A stretch of DNA of 64,000 nucleotides from Mesorhizobium loti R88b (GCF_013170845.1 NZ_CP033367.1:1612001-1676000), one strand, 5' to 3'; numbered from the stretch's first letter, positions 8,452 to 18,582 are shown. Program-made: numbers and translations. The notes: generated by a model from the letters alone, not told the origin.

Positions 8452-9405
8452 ATGAGCTTGCAACTGACAGGAATTCACCATCTGACCGCCATCACAGCCA
8501 ATGCGCCGGGCAATCTTCACTTCTACACCAAGATGCTGGGCCTGCGGCTGGTCAAGAAGACGGTCAATCAGGACGACACCTCGGCCTATCACCTCTTCTA
8601 TGCGGACGGCGAAGCAACGCCGGGCACCGACCTCACCTTCTTTGACTGGCCGGTCGGCCGCGAACGGCGCGGCACCAACAGCATTGCGCGAAACAGCCTC
8701 AGGGTCGGCAGCCCGGAAAGCCTCGCCTGGTGGAAGCAGCATTTGAACGGCGAGAACGTCGTAACGAGTGAGATCGCCGACATTGGCGGCTATCCGTCGT
8801 TGGATTTCGAAGATCCTGAAGGCCAGCGGCTGCGGCTGATCAGCGATGGCGGCAAGGGCGGCAGCCATCCCTGGGCGCAGAGCCCGGTGCCGGCCGAGCA
8901 TCAGATCCGCGGGCTCGGGCCGATCGTCATCAGCGTTCCCGACATCACCAACACCGAGGCGGTGCTGACCAGGGTGATGAACATGCGCAAGGTCCGCGAC
9001 TATGCCTCACCTGATGGCGAGGGCCAGGTCCATGTCTTCGAAATGGGCGCGGGCGGGCCGGCGGCGGAACTTCATGTCGCCGTGCAGCCCGGGCTGGCGC
9101 CTGCGAGACAAGGCGCCGGCGCGGTTCACCACGTCGCCTTCAGGGCACCGGACCAGGAGACGTTGCATCAATGGACCGCACGTCTGGCCGAATTCCGCCT
9201 GCCGTCGAGCGGCGAGGTCGAGCGCTATTACTTCCGCTCGCTCTATTTCCGCGAGCCGAACGGTGTCCTGTTCGAGATCGCCACGGACGGGCCGGGCTTC
9301 ACCGCTGATGAGCCGCTGGAGACGCTGGGCGAAAGCCTGGCCCTGCCGCCATTCCTCGAACCGAAGCGCGCTTCGATCGAAGCTGGCCTCAAGCCGCTGA
9401 AGTAG
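8452..9405 (+). CDS. Ring-cleaving dioxygenase, VOC family (MhqO-like)
   Basis: A 317-residue protein with two vicinal-oxygen-chelate modules. Metal-binding positions are visible in TGIHHLTAITA (start of module 1), VHHVAFRAPD (start of module 2) and LFEIATDGPGF (end). Family members such as MhqO/LinE-type enzymes open hydroquinone or catechol rings and are linked to quinone and electrophile stress. GGGAG precedes ATG 8452. It is divergent from the DUF1127-like/PfpI/YafY locus and shares the intergenic inverted repeat, fitting a quinone/carbonyl stress locus. Confidence 0.88.
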   Translation: MSLQLTGIHHLTAITANAPGNLHFYTKMLGLRLVKKTVNQDDTSAYHLFYADGEATPGTDLTFFDWPVGRERRGTNSIARNSLRVGSPESLAWWKQHLNGENVVTSEIADIGGYPSLDFEDPEGQRLRLISDGGKGGSHPWAQSPVPAEHQIRGLGPIVISVPDITNTEAVLTRVMNMRKVRDYASPDGEGQVHVFEMGAGGPAAELHVAVQPGLAPARQGAGAVHHVAFRAPDQETLHQWTARLAEFRLPSSGEVERYYFRSLYFREPNGVLFEIATDGPGFTADEPLETLGESLALPPFLEPKRASIEAGLKPLK

Positions 9406-9485
9406 ATTGATTGCCGGTCAAAGGCCGGCGCCACGTTCTGGATCGTGACGCCGGCCCTGACATTGGGCGCGAATGAATGGCGTGC

Positions 9486-9660
9486 TTTGACAGCCGGCCG
9501 TGATGCTGGTCAAAAAGCAGCATGTCGAAACTCCTCGCGCCCGCTATCAGGCCATGACCGTCAGCCAGTCGATCAAGCAGACCGGCTGGGTCCGTCTGGG
9601 GCAGCGGGGCGATTCCCAGGTGCTGGCTATTTTGGTGCTGGCGGCGCTCTCGGCGTCGCT
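9486..9660 (+). repeat. Diverged direct repeat, copy 1
   Basis: This stretch resembles 11118-11300. Both begin TTTGACAGCC, continue with GCTGGTCAAA, share CGAAACTCCTCGC, and then encode similar residues (SIKQTGW...RLGQRGD here, LIKPIGW...LKRRGDF in the other). The copies differ by substitutions and by a 4-base gap that shifts frame. Confidence 0.7.
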
Positions 9661-11044
9661 GGCCTTCTGCAACCTCGACTTTCCGTACGGAATCCAGCCG
9701 GACGAGCCGATCAAAGTGGCGTTTGCCGCAGGGCAGCACCACAACTACTTACACCCGCCCTTGCTGATCATACTGGCCCGCTTTGCGGGATGGCTTTGCG
9801 GCGCGTCGAGCGAACATGACTATCTGCTGGTTGGCCGCAGTGTCAGCGCTGTAGCCTGCGTCGCCGCAAGCGTCCTCTTCTATGCCGTCTTGCGACGCCA
9901 CGCGGACGGCATCAATGCCTTCCTTTGGGCGTGTGTTTTCGCGGCGTCGCCGGCCATCGCGGTTCACGCGCATTATTTCAAGGAAGACGCAGTCCTGGTC
10001 TTCGCCATCTGTGTCGGGCTGCATGCACTGGTGCGGCTGAAGGAGCAGGTCAGCACGGTCAATCTTGTCTATTTCGGATTTGCGCTCGGGCTCGCCGTGA
10101 CGGCGAAATATGTGGGCGCCGGCAACAGCCTCGTTCTTTTCATCGTGGCGATTGTCTCCTGCAGGCTCAATCTCCGACAAGCCATCATCATTGCCGCCAC
10201 GGACGCACTTACGGTGGTCGCGATATTCGGCGTGTCGCTGTTGAGCGAGACCGGAAGCGGGCTTTCAACCGTGATCAGTGGCCTTGGTACGGAACTGAGA
10301 CACGCTGAAGCGGGCCACGACCTCAAGGAGTGGTTCTGGGAGGGCTATGGGCTCACGCATTTCCGCTACCATCTGATCCCCAGCCTCACCGGGCCGACCG
10401 TGGCGATCGCCCTTGGGGCGATCGCGATCGCCATCATCGCCGACCGCAACAAATATGTTGCCGCTTACGCCGGCGGGGCATTCATCTGGCTCTTCCTGCT
10501 GGAACTCTCGCCGCTCAAACTCGTCGGCCAGATGCGCTACATCCTGCCGGTTGTTGTCTACCTGCTGCTGGCCGCCGGCATTGCCTGTTCGAGGTCGATC
10601 GGGGCCAGAAGCCGGCTGGCGGCGATAGGACTTGGACTTGTCGCCATGGTTGCCAGCGCGCATGCCGGCATGGCCTATGTCGCGAACCTGGACCGGCAAA
10701 CGGATACCCGCTTTGCAGCGATGCGCTTCCTTGAAAAGCAAGGCATCACGCATTTCGTAGTGGATTATCCGATGGGAGAACCGGCACCGCAAACCAGGGA
10801 CTACCGCGATCTCTCGTCAACCGACTACCTTGTATCGCAGAAATTTCAGCGATATTTGCGCGGCGGCGGGCTGAGTGCGCAGGACCCGAGAGTATACGAG
10901 CTTGCCGGCATGTTTCGCTGTCTCGACAGTCATGTCGCCGCAGAATTTTCGAAACCATACGGGGACTATGGCTACGTCGCCCCGACAGTGAGGATCTATG
11001 ACCTGCGTGATGCGCGCTCCTGCGTCCCCGGGAATGGGCCGTAG
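9554..11044 (+). CDS. PMT/ArnT-type integral membrane glycosyltransferase
   Basis: About 496 residues with roughly ten transmembrane segments. The first external loop holds an acidic DE motif (PYGIQPDEPIKVAF) followed by a HHNYLHPPLL segment, and further on VHAHYFKEDAVLVF, as in GT39/GT83 lipid-linked-sugar transferases of the ArnT/PMT clan. Its acceptor is unknown. Starts at 9500 (GTG) or 9503 (ATG) are also in frame; I chose ATG 9554 because it aligns with the small membrane protein encoded by the downstream repeat copy. The N-terminal ~45 residues derive from that duplicated unit. Confidence 0.75.
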   Translation: MTVSQSIKQTGWVRLGQRGDSQVLAILVLAALSASLAFCNLDFPYGIQPDEPIKVAFAAGQHHNYLHPPLLIILARFAGWLCGASSEHDYLLVGRSVSAVACVAASVLFYAVLRRHADGINAFLWACVFAASPAIAVHAHYFKEDAVLVFAICVGLHALVRLKEQVSTVNLVYFGFALGLAVTAKYVGAGNSLVLFIVAIVSCRLNLRQAIIIAATDALTVVAIFGVSLLSETGSGLSTVISGLGTELRHAEAGHDLKEWFWEGYGLTHFRYHLIPSLTGPTVAIALGAIAIAIIADRNKYVAAYAGGAFIWLFLLELSPLKLVGQMRYILPVVVYLLLAAGIACSRSIGARSRLAAIGLGLVAMVASAHAGMAYVANLDRQTDTRFAAMRFLEKQGITHFVVDYPMGEPAPQTRDYRDLSSTDYLVSQKFQRYLRGGGLSAQDPRVYELAGMFRCLDSHVAAEFSKPYGDYGYVAPTVRIYDLRDARSCVPGNGP

Positions 11045-11117
11045 GTGGCCGAAAGCACATCCGGTTCATAGGGAGACATTGGAGCTTCCGGCCTGGGCCT
11101 GTATTTTAGACGCAGGT

Positions 11118-11300
11118 TTTGACAGCCAGCCATGTTGCTGGTCAAAGGCGGCATGACGAAACTCCTCGCCCTTGTCATTATCGGCTTCATGGTCATCCAG
11201 CTGATCAAACCGATCGGCTGGCCGGGGCTGAAACGCCGCGGCGATTTCTGGAAACTGGCGCTGCTGGCCATGGCGGCGATCTCGCTGGCGGCCGTGCTCG
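11118..11300 (+). repeat. Diverged direct repeat, copy 2
   Basis: Partner of 9486-9660. It covers the upstream region and most of the coding part of the small membrane protein at 11153, so the glycosyltransferase gene begins with a paralogous copy of this gene's control region and first helix. Confidence 0.7.
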
Positions 11301-11314
11301 GGCATTTGACATAG
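11153..11314 (+). CDS. Small membrane protein
   Basis: A 53-residue protein, MTKLLALVIIGFMVIQLIKPIGWPGLKRRGDFWKLALLAMAAISLAAVLGHL. It has two hydrophobic segments joined by a basic loop. ATG 11132 is an alternative start. No function is recognised. It closely resembles the N-terminus of the preceding glycosyltransferase at DNA and protein level. Confidence 0.6.
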   Translation: MTKLLALVIIGFMVIQLIKPIGWPGLKRRGDFWKLALLAMAAISLAAVLGHLT

Positions 11315-11342
11315 GCATTCATAACCACCGGCCCGTCGATGC

Positions 11343-12056
11343 TCAGTCAGCAAGCACCAAGCCGACGAGATGTTCCGCCCATGCCCGATAGCCGGCTTCC
11401 GAGGCGTGAAAGCCGTCCGAGGCAAAACCCGCCTCGGGGTCGATGATCGGCAGGCGCGGCGCCGGCATCGCACCGCGCTCCAGGCAGAGCCGTTCACCCA
11501 TCCGGTTCATTGCGGTGGCGCGGATCTCCAGGATCTTGCCGAGCAGCGGCGGCATGGCCGGCGCGCGGGTGAACTCCAGCACCGGCGACCACACCACACG
11601 CGCTTCCGGCCATTTGGCGCGCAGGCCGTAGAGCAGGCCGCCGAACTCCTTCTTGAAGCGCGGCACGGAGTGAAAATTCTTGGTGTCGTTGGTGCCGATG
11701 GCGAGCACGATATGCGTCCATGGATCGGCCGACAGATTGGGCAGGACGTGGTCGCGGATCTGGCCCGACGTCGCCGAATTGAAGCCGGCGGCGCGCCAGC
11801 GCACGGCGCGGCCTGTGCGTTGCGCAATCAGCATGGCAAGCTGCGCGGCAAGCCCGTCCTCGGAGTTGCCGATGCCGACCGACGCGGCCGAGGAATCACC
11901 CAGCACGAGCAGCAAGATATCAGGCGCCTTGCCGGTGAGATCGTGCATGACCGGCCCTTGCGCCGGCAGCATGCGTGAGGTGCGGCGGCGCACGCCCAGC
12001 CCCTGCCAGACATAGACGGGGAAGGCGAGCCAGGTGAGAAAGGCGGGGAAGCGCAT
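11343..12056 (-). CDS. SGNH/GDSL hydrolase
   Basis: A 237-residue protein with an N-terminal hydrophobic signal-anchor (FPAFLTWLAFPVYVWQGLGV). It has the SGNH blocks: ILLLVLGDSSAASVG (block I, catalytic Ser), the GFNSATSGQIRDHV block, LAIGTNDTKN (block III, Asn) and SDGFHASEAGYRAWA (block V, Asp and His). These lipases/esterases release acyl or acetyl groups; the substrate is unknown. It runs toward, and on the opposite strand from, the small membrane protein, with 28 bp between stop codons. Confidence 0.9.
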   Translation of the reverse strand: MRFPAFLTWLAFPVYVWQGLGVRRRTSRMLPAQGPVMHDLTGKAPDILLLVLGDSSAASVGIGNSEDGLAAQLAMLIAQRTGRAVRWRAAGFNSATSGQIRDHVLPNLSADPWTHIVLAIGTNDTKNFHSVPRFKKEFGGLLYGLRAKWPEARVVWSPVLEFTRAPAMPPLLGKILEIRATAMNRMGERLCLERGAMPAPRLPIIDPEAGFASDGFHASEAGYRAWAEHLVGLVLAD

Positions 12057-12118
12057 GGCGATACCGTTTAACGATCAACGGCACCCTTAGCGCATGTTTC
12101 GGGCGCCGGGAACGATCT

Positions 12119-12859
12119 TCAATCGCAACAATCCGTCTTGCTTGCCGGCTTGTCCTGATATTCGTCATGCAGCCGCACCCAGTCCATCAGGCCATGATAG
12201 GGGCCATTTTCGTTGCGGCCTTTCGGCGTCATGTCGAGATAATCGTAAGTGCCGATCTGCGCCTCGCCGCCACGGGCGCGAGATGTGAATGTGAGAAAGA
12301 TGTCGCCGTTCTCGTCCCTGTAGAAAACACTGGTGCCGGGCAGCTCCTTCGATGTCCGGGGGCGCGTCTCGAAATTGTAGGTGGTGTCGCCGGCCGCGAT
12401 CTGCCTGTCGGTGAAGGAGACCTGCATGTCGAAGTTGAAATCCGAGGCATAGGACGACACCCAGTCGAACTTCCAGCCCATGCGCTGCCTGTAGGGCAGA
12501 AGTTCCGCGAGCGGCGCGCGCGAGATCACGACCAGCGACACGTCATGATGCCTGAGATGCTGGTTGGCGCCGTCGATGTGGTCGGCAAGGAAGGAACAAC
12601 CTTCGCAATGGTGGCTGCAACCCGGCCCGAACATGAAATGGTAGACGATCAGCTGGCTGTTGGCGCCAAACAAACCGGCCAGGTTCTTCGGCCCTTGCTC
12701 GGTCTCGAAGACGTAGTCCTTGCGTATTTTTAGCCAGGGCAATTCACGCCGCTCAGCCGCGATGCGCTGGCGAAGCCGCGTCAATTCCTTCTCGCGGGCC
12801 AGATGTGCCTTGTGCGCCTGGAACCAGTCTTCGCGTGAAACGACCTTGTTGCGATGCAT
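12119..12859 (-). CDS. DUF899 thioredoxin-like protein
   Basis: A 246-residue protein of the DUF899 (AhpC/TSA-like) family: VVSREDWFQAHKAHLAREKELTRLRQRIAAERRELPW at the N-terminus, then a thioredoxin-like region with FMFGPGCSHHCEGCSFLADHIDG, VVISRAPLAELLPYRQRMGWKFDWVSS, and the C-terminal YDYLDMTPKGRNE. The CxxxCxxC cluster replaces a classical CxxC. ATG 12859 (MHRNKVVSREDW) is the family start; an upstream ATG at 12913 would add 18 atypical residues. The function is unknown. Confidence 0.9.
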   Translation of the reverse strand: MHRNKVVSREDWFQAHKAHLAREKELTRLRQRIAAERRELPWLKIRKDYVFETEQGPKNLAGLFGANSQLIVYHFMFGPGCSHHCEGCSFLADHIDGANQHLRHHDVSLVVISRAPLAELLPYRQRMGWKFDWVSSYASDFNFDMQVSFTDRQIAAGDTTYNFETRPRTSKELPGTSVFYRDENGDIFLTFTSRARGGEAQIGTYDYLDMTPKGRNENGPYHGLMDWVRLHDEYQDKPASKTDCCD

Positions 12860-12985
12860 GAACTTCTCCCTGTCTGCACCCCAAGGACGTTTGGGATGGG
12901 CGCAAACCGACATCGCGGTCAGTTTTTGTCAGAGAGGAGATAAGGATGGGCACGCTCGGTCCCAAGTCCGGGCCTGCCACAAACG

Positions 12986-13013
12986 AAAAACCCGGGCGCA
13001 TCGGCCCGGGTTC
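12986..13013 (-). terminator. Terminator downstream of class I aldolase
   Basis: On the minus strand it reads AACCCGGGC, a 5-base loop, GCCCGGGTT and then T-rich sequence, 23 bp after the aldolase stop codon. Confidence 0.8.
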
Positions 13014-13035
13014 GAAGATGACGAAAGAACTGTGT

Positions 13036-14061
13036 TCAGGCGGCCTGTTCCAGGCTCGCCTTCCATTTTCCGAGCGCCGCCAGATAATTCATGTGGGCGC
13101 GATGGGTGAAGGCGGCCTGTCCGGCGGCGACGTTCGAGGCCTTGCCGCTCCATGCCTTTTGCGGGGCAGCCTGCAGCGCCCGGCCATAGGAGAAGGTCAG
13201 CTTCCACGGATGCGGGCCGATGGCGTTGATGGCGTTGAGGTTGGCGGTCGCCTCCTCGTCCTCCTGGCCACCGGAGAGGAAGGCGATGCCCGGCACCGCC
13301 GCCGGCACTGTCTCGCGGAACAGTTTTATCGTTTTCTCGGCGACTTCCTCAGGGCTGTCCACGGTGCCCGACTTCTTGCCCGACAGCACCATGTTGGGCT
13401 TCAGGATCGTGCCTTCGAGGACGACGCCGGCCGCATGGAGTTCATCATAAAGCTTGATCAGCGTCGCCTTGGAGACCTCAAAACACGTGTCGATGCCGTG
13501 GGCGCCATCCATCAGCACTTCCGGCTCGACGATCGGTACGATGCCGGCCTCCTGGCAAAGGGCGGCATAGCGGGCGAGCGCATGGGTGTTCGAGTTGATC
13601 GAATTGGTTGAAGGCACGCCCTTGCCGGTATCGATGTCGATCACCGCGCGCCATTTGGCGAAGCGGGCGCCAAGCTTGTAGTAGTCAGCCAGGCGCTCGC
13701 GCAGGCCGTCGAGGCCCTCGGTGATGGTATCGCCGGGAAAACCCGCCAGCGGCTTGGCGCCGGCATCGACCTTGATGCCGGGGATGGAACCGGCCGCCTT
13801 GATGATGTCGACCAGCGGCGTGCCGTCGGCGGCCTTCTGGCGGATGGTCTCGTCATAGAGGATGACGCCGGAAATGTATTTGGTCATCGCGTCCTTGGCG
13901 CGGAACATCATCTCGCGATAGTCGCGGCGGCTGTCGGCGGTCGATTCGACGCCGATCACGTCGAAGCGCTTCTTGATGGTGCCGGAACTTTCGTCGGCGG
14001 CCAGCAGGCCCTTGCCGTTAGCCACGATCGCGGCGGCAATGTCTTCGAGACGTTCGCTCAT
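13036..14061 (-). CDS. fda: Class I fructose-bisphosphate aldolase
   Basis: A 341-residue cytosolic enzyme that reversibly splits fructose-1,6-bisphosphate into glyceraldehyde-3-phosphate and dihydroxyacetone phosphate. The class I signature is complete: GLLAADESSGTIKKRF near the N-terminus, GVILYDETI, IPIVEPEVL (as IVPIVEPEVLMDG) and the Schiff-base lysine K221 in LEGTILKPNMVLSG; FLSGGQ is also present. Rhizobia often use class I aldolases of eukaryotic type. It lies 121 bp downstream of pgk on the same strand, in a glycolysis/gluconeogenesis block, and is followed by a terminator. Confidence 0.95.
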   Translation of the reverse strand: MSERLEDIAAAIVANGKGLLAADESSGTIKKRFDVIGVESTADSRRDYREMMFRAKDAMTKYISGVILYDETIRQKAADGTPLVDIIKAAGSIPGIKVDAGAKPLAGFPGDTITEGLDGLRERLADYYKLGARFAKWRAVIDIDTGKGVPSTNSINSNTHALARYAALCQEAGIVPIVEPEVLMDGAHGIDTCFEVSKATLIKLYDELHAAGVVLEGTILKPNMVLSGKKSGTVDSPEEVAEKTIKLFRETVPAAVPGIAFLSGGQEDEEATANLNAINAIGPHPWKLTFSYGRALQAAPQKAWSGKASNVAAGQAAFTHRAHMNYLAALGKWKASLEQAA

Positions 14062-14182
14062 TCTGCTTCTCCTGAAAGGGGTTCGTTCCGCGCTTAACGG
14101 AAGTCTACCGCCAAAGGAATGGCATCGGAAAGCTCGAATCGATTGAAAGTTTCCAGCGCCTCTTTTGGCGTTGTCGCTCCGG

Positions 14183-15385
14183 TCAGGCCTTCTTCTTCAG
14201 CACGTCGACGCCGGGCAGCGGCTTGCCTTCCATCCATTCCAGGAAGGCGCCGCCGGCGGTCGAGACGTAGGTGAAGTCGTCGGCCACGCCGGCATGGTTG
14301 AGCGCTGCCACCGTATCGCCGCCACCAGCGACCGAGACCAGCTTGCCGGCCTTGGTGCGCGCCGCTGCGTGTTTTGCCGCAGCGACCGTCGCGTGATCGA
14401 AAGGCTCGATCTCGAAGGCGCCGAGCGGGCCGTTCCAGACCAGCGTCGCGGCGCGGTCGATCCATTCTCCGATCGTCGTCACGGTCTTTTCGCCGACATC
14501 GAGGATCATGCCGTCGGCCGGCACGTCGGAGATGGCGACCGTCTCGCAGGCCGCACCCGCCTTGAACTCCTTGGCGACGACGCCGTCGACCGGCAGGATG
14601 ATGGCGCAGCCGGCCTCGGCTGCCTCAATCATGATCTGCTTGGCGGTCTGGGCGAGATCATGCTCGCACAGCGACTTGCCGACATCGGTGCCGCGCGCGG
14701 CCAGAAACGTGTTGGCCATGCCGCCGCCGATGACCAGCGCGTCGACCTTCTTCACCAGGTTCATCAACAGGTCGATCTTGGTCGAGACCTTGGCGCCGCC
14801 GACAATGGCGACGACCGGACGGACCGGATTGCCCAGCCCCTTCTCCAGCGCTTCGAGCTCGGCCTGCATGGTGCGGCCCGCAAAGGAAGGCAGCAGGCGC
14901 GCCAGGCCTTCGGTCGAGGAGTGGGCACGGTGCGCCGCCGAGAAGGCATCGTTGACGAAGATGTCGCCATTGGCGGCGAGCCTTTCGGTGAAGGCTGGGT
15001 CGTTCTTTTCCTCGGTCCTGTAGAAGCGGGTGTTCTCCAAGAGCAGCACATCGCCCTTGTTCATGGCGGCGACAGCACTGCCCGCCGTGTCGCCGACGCA
15101 ATCCGAGGCAAAGCCGACGGGGCGGCCGAGCACTTGCGCCGTCGCCCTGGCAATCGGCTCGAGCGAGAATTCAGGCGAGGGGCCATCCTTGGGCCGGCCG
15201 AAATGAGCGAGCAGTATGACCTTGGCACCCTTGGCGGACAGTTCGGCGATGGTCGGCGCGATGCGCTCGATGCGGGTGGCGTCGGTGACCTTGCCGTCGG
15301 CGACGGGAACGTTGAGGTCGACGCGCACCAGCACACGCTTGCCGCTGATGTTGCCGATGTCGTCTAGGGTCTTGAAGGCGGCCAT
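14183..15385 (-). CDS. pgk: Phosphoglycerate kinase
   Basis: A 400-residue two-domain kinase that makes ATP and 3-phosphoglycerate from 1,3-bisphosphoglycerate. The N-domain has [21 protein letters not shown] and the substrate-binding HFGRPKDG; the hinge region and C-domain carry the nucleotide-binding [20 protein letters not shown] 15385 ([10 protein letters not shown]) has a GGAA ribosome site and is the family start. The gene lies upstream of the aldolase and downstream of the antiporter gene, on the same strand as gap and tkt. Confidence 0.96.
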   Translation of the reverse strand: MAAFKTLDDIGNISGKRVLVRVDLNVPVADGKVTDATRIERIAPTIAELSAKGAKVILLAHFGRPKDGPSPEFSLEPIARATAQVLGRPVGFASDCVGDTAGSAVAAMNKGDVLLLENTRFYRTEEKNDPAFTERLAANGDIFVNDAFSAAHRAHSSTEGLARLLPSFAGRTMQAELEALEKGLGNPVRPVVAIVGGAKVSTKIDLLMNLVKKVDALVIGGGMANTFLAARGTDVGKSLCEHDLAQTAKQIMIEAAEAGCAIILPVDGVVAKEFKAGAACETVAISDVPADGMILDVGEKTVTTIGEWIDRAATLVWNGPLGAFEIEPFDHATVAAAKHAAARTKAGKLVSVAGGGDTVAALNHAGVADDFTYVSTAGGAFLEWMEGKPLPGVDVLKKKA

Positions 15386-15497
15386 GCGGGTTCCTTTCCT
15401 CGGGAAAATCGCCGGGACCATACCCCGCGTTGACGACGATGCAAGGCCCGAAAGGCGGGCGCGCGGAAAAATGATCCAACGGCCAGATCGGGCTCCG

Positions 15498-17387
15498 TCA
15501 GCCTTCGGTCGTCGCTTTCTGTGCCTCCGGCGCTTCGGGCGGAGTGCCTTCGGGCCGAGCCGCTTCCATCTGCGTTTCCGTCGGCTTGCGCCAGTTGCGG
15601 ATAAACGCGCTCAGGCGATCGCCCATCTCGCCGGCGCTCAGGAAGACGGGCACACGCGCCACCGGCGCTGTCGGCTCGAAGGAGAGGCCGAGACCCGTGA
15701 TCTTGCCTTTGTCGTCGACATCTCTGACGATCAGCTCGATCTGGCCGATCAGCACGCGATCGGCATATTCGGCATGGCCGCCAAGCCGGGCGGTGACCAG
15801 CGCGCCAACGGTCTGTTTCTGCTCCGCTTCGGTCAGGCCCGGCGTGTAGGCTGCTTCCAGTTCGGCTGCGGAGCGAGCGGGATCGACGGCGAAGGCGCCG
15901 AAGAAATCGGCATCCTCGGGGTCGACCACGGCGCGGCTGGCGAACAGCTTGTCGAGCAGGCGCGGATAGCGGTCCGGCACGAAGATGTAGACCTGGTCGC
16001 CGGCGGCGAGCCGGCCCATGTCCTGGAAGCGCATCGAGCGGCCGTCGCGCAGCACCAATGAGGGCCGCGCCCAGCGCGGAATGCGTTCGCCGCGCGCCAC
16101 CGGGCTGCCGGGTGCGACGCGATAGGCGAGAAGCTCGTGATGGGCGGAGCCAGGCAGTTCCAGTTCAACCTTGTCCAGCGGCCCAAGGCGCGCCGGCACG
16201 ATGAGGCCAAGGCGGCGCGCCAGCGGGCCGACGGTCCAGCCCTGGATGACCAGCGACACCAGCACGATGATGAAGGCGGTGTTGAAGATGACGCGGCCGT
16301 TCTCCAGTCCGCCGAGCAGCGGCGTGATGGCGAGCAGGATGGACACCGCGCCGCGCAGGCCCACCCAGGAGACGAAGGCGACTTCGGGACGCGGCAGGCG
16401 GAACGGGATCAGGCAAAGCCAGACCGCGATCGGGCGGGCCACGAACATCAGGAACAGGCCAAGCGCTATCGCCGGCACCATGATGGCCGGAAATTGCGAG
16501 GGCGTCGCGAACAGGCCAAGGATCAGGAACATGATAATCTGCGCCAGCCACGACATGCCGTCCTGGAAGCGTTTCAGGATGGTGACGGCGCGGATGTCGG
16601 AATTGCCGGCAATGAGACCGGCGATATAGACCGCCAGGAATCCCGAACCGCCAATGGCGCCGGCCGCGGCAAAGACCATCAGCGACAGGGTCAGCACGAA
16701 GATCGGCAGCAGGCCATGGTCGAGATTGAGCCGGTCGACGAGGCGCACGATGGCAAGGCCGCCCAGCACGCCGACGAGTGCGCCAAGGCCCATGTTGAGG
16801 AAGAAGCCAAGGATCAGGCTGGTGAGCAGGACATTGGTTTCGGGGTTGGCGTGCGCAGCGATGATCTCGACCAGCGTGATGGTCAGGAAGATGGCGATCG
16901 GGTCGTTGGTGCCGGATTCCACCTCAAGCGTTGAACGCACGCGCTCGCGCAGATTGATCTCGCCGGCGCGCAGCAGGAAGAACACCGCCGCGGCGTCGGT
17001 CGAGGCGACTGCGGCACCGAGCAGGAAGGACTCCAGCCAGCTGAGGTTGAGCAGATAGTGGGCGGCGGCGCCGAAGAGCCCGGTGGTGAGAAGCACGCCG
17101 ACGGTTGCCAGCGACAGCGCCGGGCCAGCCGCCTGCCGCAAGGCGTTGAGCGGCGTGCCGAAACCGGAATCAAACAGGATGACGGCGAGCGCCAGTGAGC
17201 CGGCAAAATACGCGATGCGGGCATTGTCGAACTCGATGCCGAGGCCGTCGGTGCCGGTGGCAAGGCCGATGCAGAGAAACAGAAGCAGGAGGGGAGCGCC
17301 GAAGCGGAAGGCAATCAGGCTCGAAAACGCGGCGGCGACGACAAGAGCTGTGCCAACCAGCGTGACGAGATAGATCGCATGCTCCAT
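15498..17387 (-). CDS. CPA1-type K+(Na+)/H+ antiporter, NhaP2/CvrA-like
   Basis: A 629-residue protein with about 12 transmembrane segments ([22 protein letters not shown] onward), a Na_H_exchanger core with [19 protein letters not shown] and [14 protein letters not shown] (the conserved ND pair of CPA1 proteins), and a cytoplasmic tail with TrkA_C-like ([29 protein letters not shown]) and a further regulatory domain. This build matches NhaP2/CvrA potassium/proton antiporters. I chose ATG 17387 (MEHAIYL); the frame is open further upstream but with unlikely residues. It sits between gap and pgk on the same strand. Confidence 0.9.
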   Translation of the reverse strand: MEHAIYLVTLVGTALVVAAAFSSLIAFRFGAPLLLLFLCIGLATGTDGLGIEFDNARIAYFAGSLALAVILFDSGFGTPLNALRQAAGPALSLATVGVLLTTGLFGAAAHYLLNLSWLESFLLGAAVASTDAAAVFFLLRAGEINLRERVRSTLEVESGTNDPIAIFLTITLVEIIAAHANPETNVLLTSLILGFFLNMGLGALVGVLGGLAIVRLVDRLNLDHGLLPIFVLTLSLMVFAAAGAIGGSGFLAVYIAGLIAGNSDIRAVTILKRFQDGMSWLAQIIMFLILGLFATPSQFPAIMVPAIALGLFLMFVARPIAVWLCLIPFRLPRPEVAFVSWVGLRGAVSILLAITPLLGGLENGRVIFNTAFIIVLVSLVIQGWTVGPLARRLGLIVPARLGPLDKVELELPGSAHHELLAYRVAPGSPVARGERIPRWARPSLVLRDGRSMRFQDMGRLAAGDQVYIFVPDRYPRLLDKLFASRAVVDPEDADFFGAFAVDPARSAAELEAAYTPGLTEAEQKQTVGALVTARLGGHAEYADRVLIGQIELIVRDVDDKGKITGLGLSFEPTAPVARVPVFLSAGEMGDRLSAFIRNWRKPTETQMEAARPEGTPPEAPEAQKATTEG

Positions 17388-17513
17388 CCGTGATTTGCCC
17401 CTCGAATTCCTCTGCCTTACCGATTCAAGGGAGAGTGGGGCGAAGGCATGGCCAGTGCAAGGCGGGAGGGTGGTTTTTTGCCCTGAGCTGCTGATTTTCC
17501 GCTGTTGCGGCAA

Positions 17514-17546
17514 ATGAAAAACGCCCGGACAAAGCCGGGCGTTTCA
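17514..17546 (-). terminator. Terminator downstream of gap
   Basis: On the minus strand, AAACGCCCGGC TTTGT CCGGGCGTTTTT, about 25 bp after the gap stop codon. It separates gap from the antiporter gene. Confidence 0.88.
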
Positions 17547-17571
17547 AGTCTTCAGAAGGGGAGCCTTCAGA

Positions 17572-18582
17572 TCAGGCGATGGTCTTGCCGAAGGCGACCG
17601 CGGTGTCGCTCATACGGTTGGAGAAGCCCCATTCATTGTCGTACCAGGACAGCACCGAAACAAAGTTGCCGTCCATCACCTTGGTCTGGTCGAGTGCCAG
17701 GATCGACGACCGCGGATCATGGTTGAAATCGATCGAGACATTCGGGTGATGGGTGACGCCGAGAATGCCCTTGAGCTTGCCATTGGAGGCGGCGATGACC
17801 GCTTCGTTGATTTCCTGAACCGTGGTCGCGCGCTTGGCGATGAACTTGAAGTCGACGACCGAGACGTTAGGCGTCGGCACGCGGATCGAGATGCCGTCGA
17901 GCTTGCCCTTGAGGTCGGGCAGAACGAGGCCGATCGCCTTGGCGGCACCGGTCGAGGTCGGGATCTGCGACAGGGCAGCGGCGCGGGCGCGGTAGAGATC
18001 CTTGTGCATGGTGTCCAGCGTCGGCTGGTCGCCCGTGTAGGAATGGATCGTCGTCATCATGCCTTTTTCGATGCCGACCGTCTCGTGCAGCACGGCGGCC
18101 AGCGGCGCCAGGCAATTGGTGGTGCAGGACGCGTTGGAGATGACGATGTGGTCCTTGGTCAGCTTGTCGTGGTTGATGCCGTAGACCACGGTCAGGTCAG
18201 CACCATCTGCAGGTGCCGAGACCAGCACGCGCTTGGCGCCGGCGGTCAGATGGGCCGCGGCCTTGTCGCGCGCGGTGAAGATGCCGGTGCATTCGAGCGC
18301 GATGTCGACGCCGAGTTCCTTCCACGGCAGCTGGCTCGGATCCTTGATCGCGGTGACCTTGAATTTTTCCTTGCCGACGGTGATCTGGTCGCCTTCGACG
18401 CTGACTTCGTGCGGGAAGCGGCCATGCACGCTGTCATAGCGCAGCAGGTGGGCGTTGGTCTCGACCGGGCCGAGATCGTTGACGGCGACGACGTCGATGT
18501 CCTTGCGGCCGGATTCATGGATGGCGCGCAGGATGTTGCGGCCGATGCGGCCGAATCCGTTGATGGCAACTCTGACGGTCAT
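17572..18582 (-). CDS. gap: Glyceraldehyde-3-phosphate dehydrogenase, type I
   Basis: A 336-residue cytosolic enzyme of glycolysis/gluconeogenesis. The NAD-binding start [18 protein letters not shown] is followed by the active site [11 protein letters not shown] with catalytic C153, and H180 in [12 protein letters not shown]. The C-terminal NEWGFSNRM motif is present. The phosphorylating type I form uses NAD; the residue after the second strand (VNDLG) fits an NAD-preferring enzyme. It follows tkt on the same strand after about 160 bp and ends at a terminator. Confidence 0.97.
   Translation of the reverse strand: MTVRVAINGFGRIGRNILRAIHESGRKDIDVVAVNDLGPVETNAHLLRYDSVHGRFPHEVSVEGDQITVGKEKFKVTAIKDPSQLPWKELGVDIALECTGIFTARDKAAAHLTAGAKRVLVSAPADGADLTVVYGINHDKLTKDHIVISNASCTTNCLAPLAAVLHETVGIEKGMMTTIHSYTGDQPTLDTMHKDLYRARAAALSQIPTSTGAAKAIGLVLPDLKGKLDGISIRVPTPNVSVVDFKFIAKRATTVQEINEAVIAASNGKLKGILGVTHHPNVSIDFNHDPRSSILALDQTKVMDGNFVSVLSWYDNEWGFSNRMSDTAVAFGKTIA

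Noticed and set aside
14165..15367. 400-residue plus-strand frame opposite pgk
   Set aside because: It mirrors the pgk coding strand, is rich in Arg, Gly and Asp as expected of a shadow frame in high G+C DNA, and has no family pattern.
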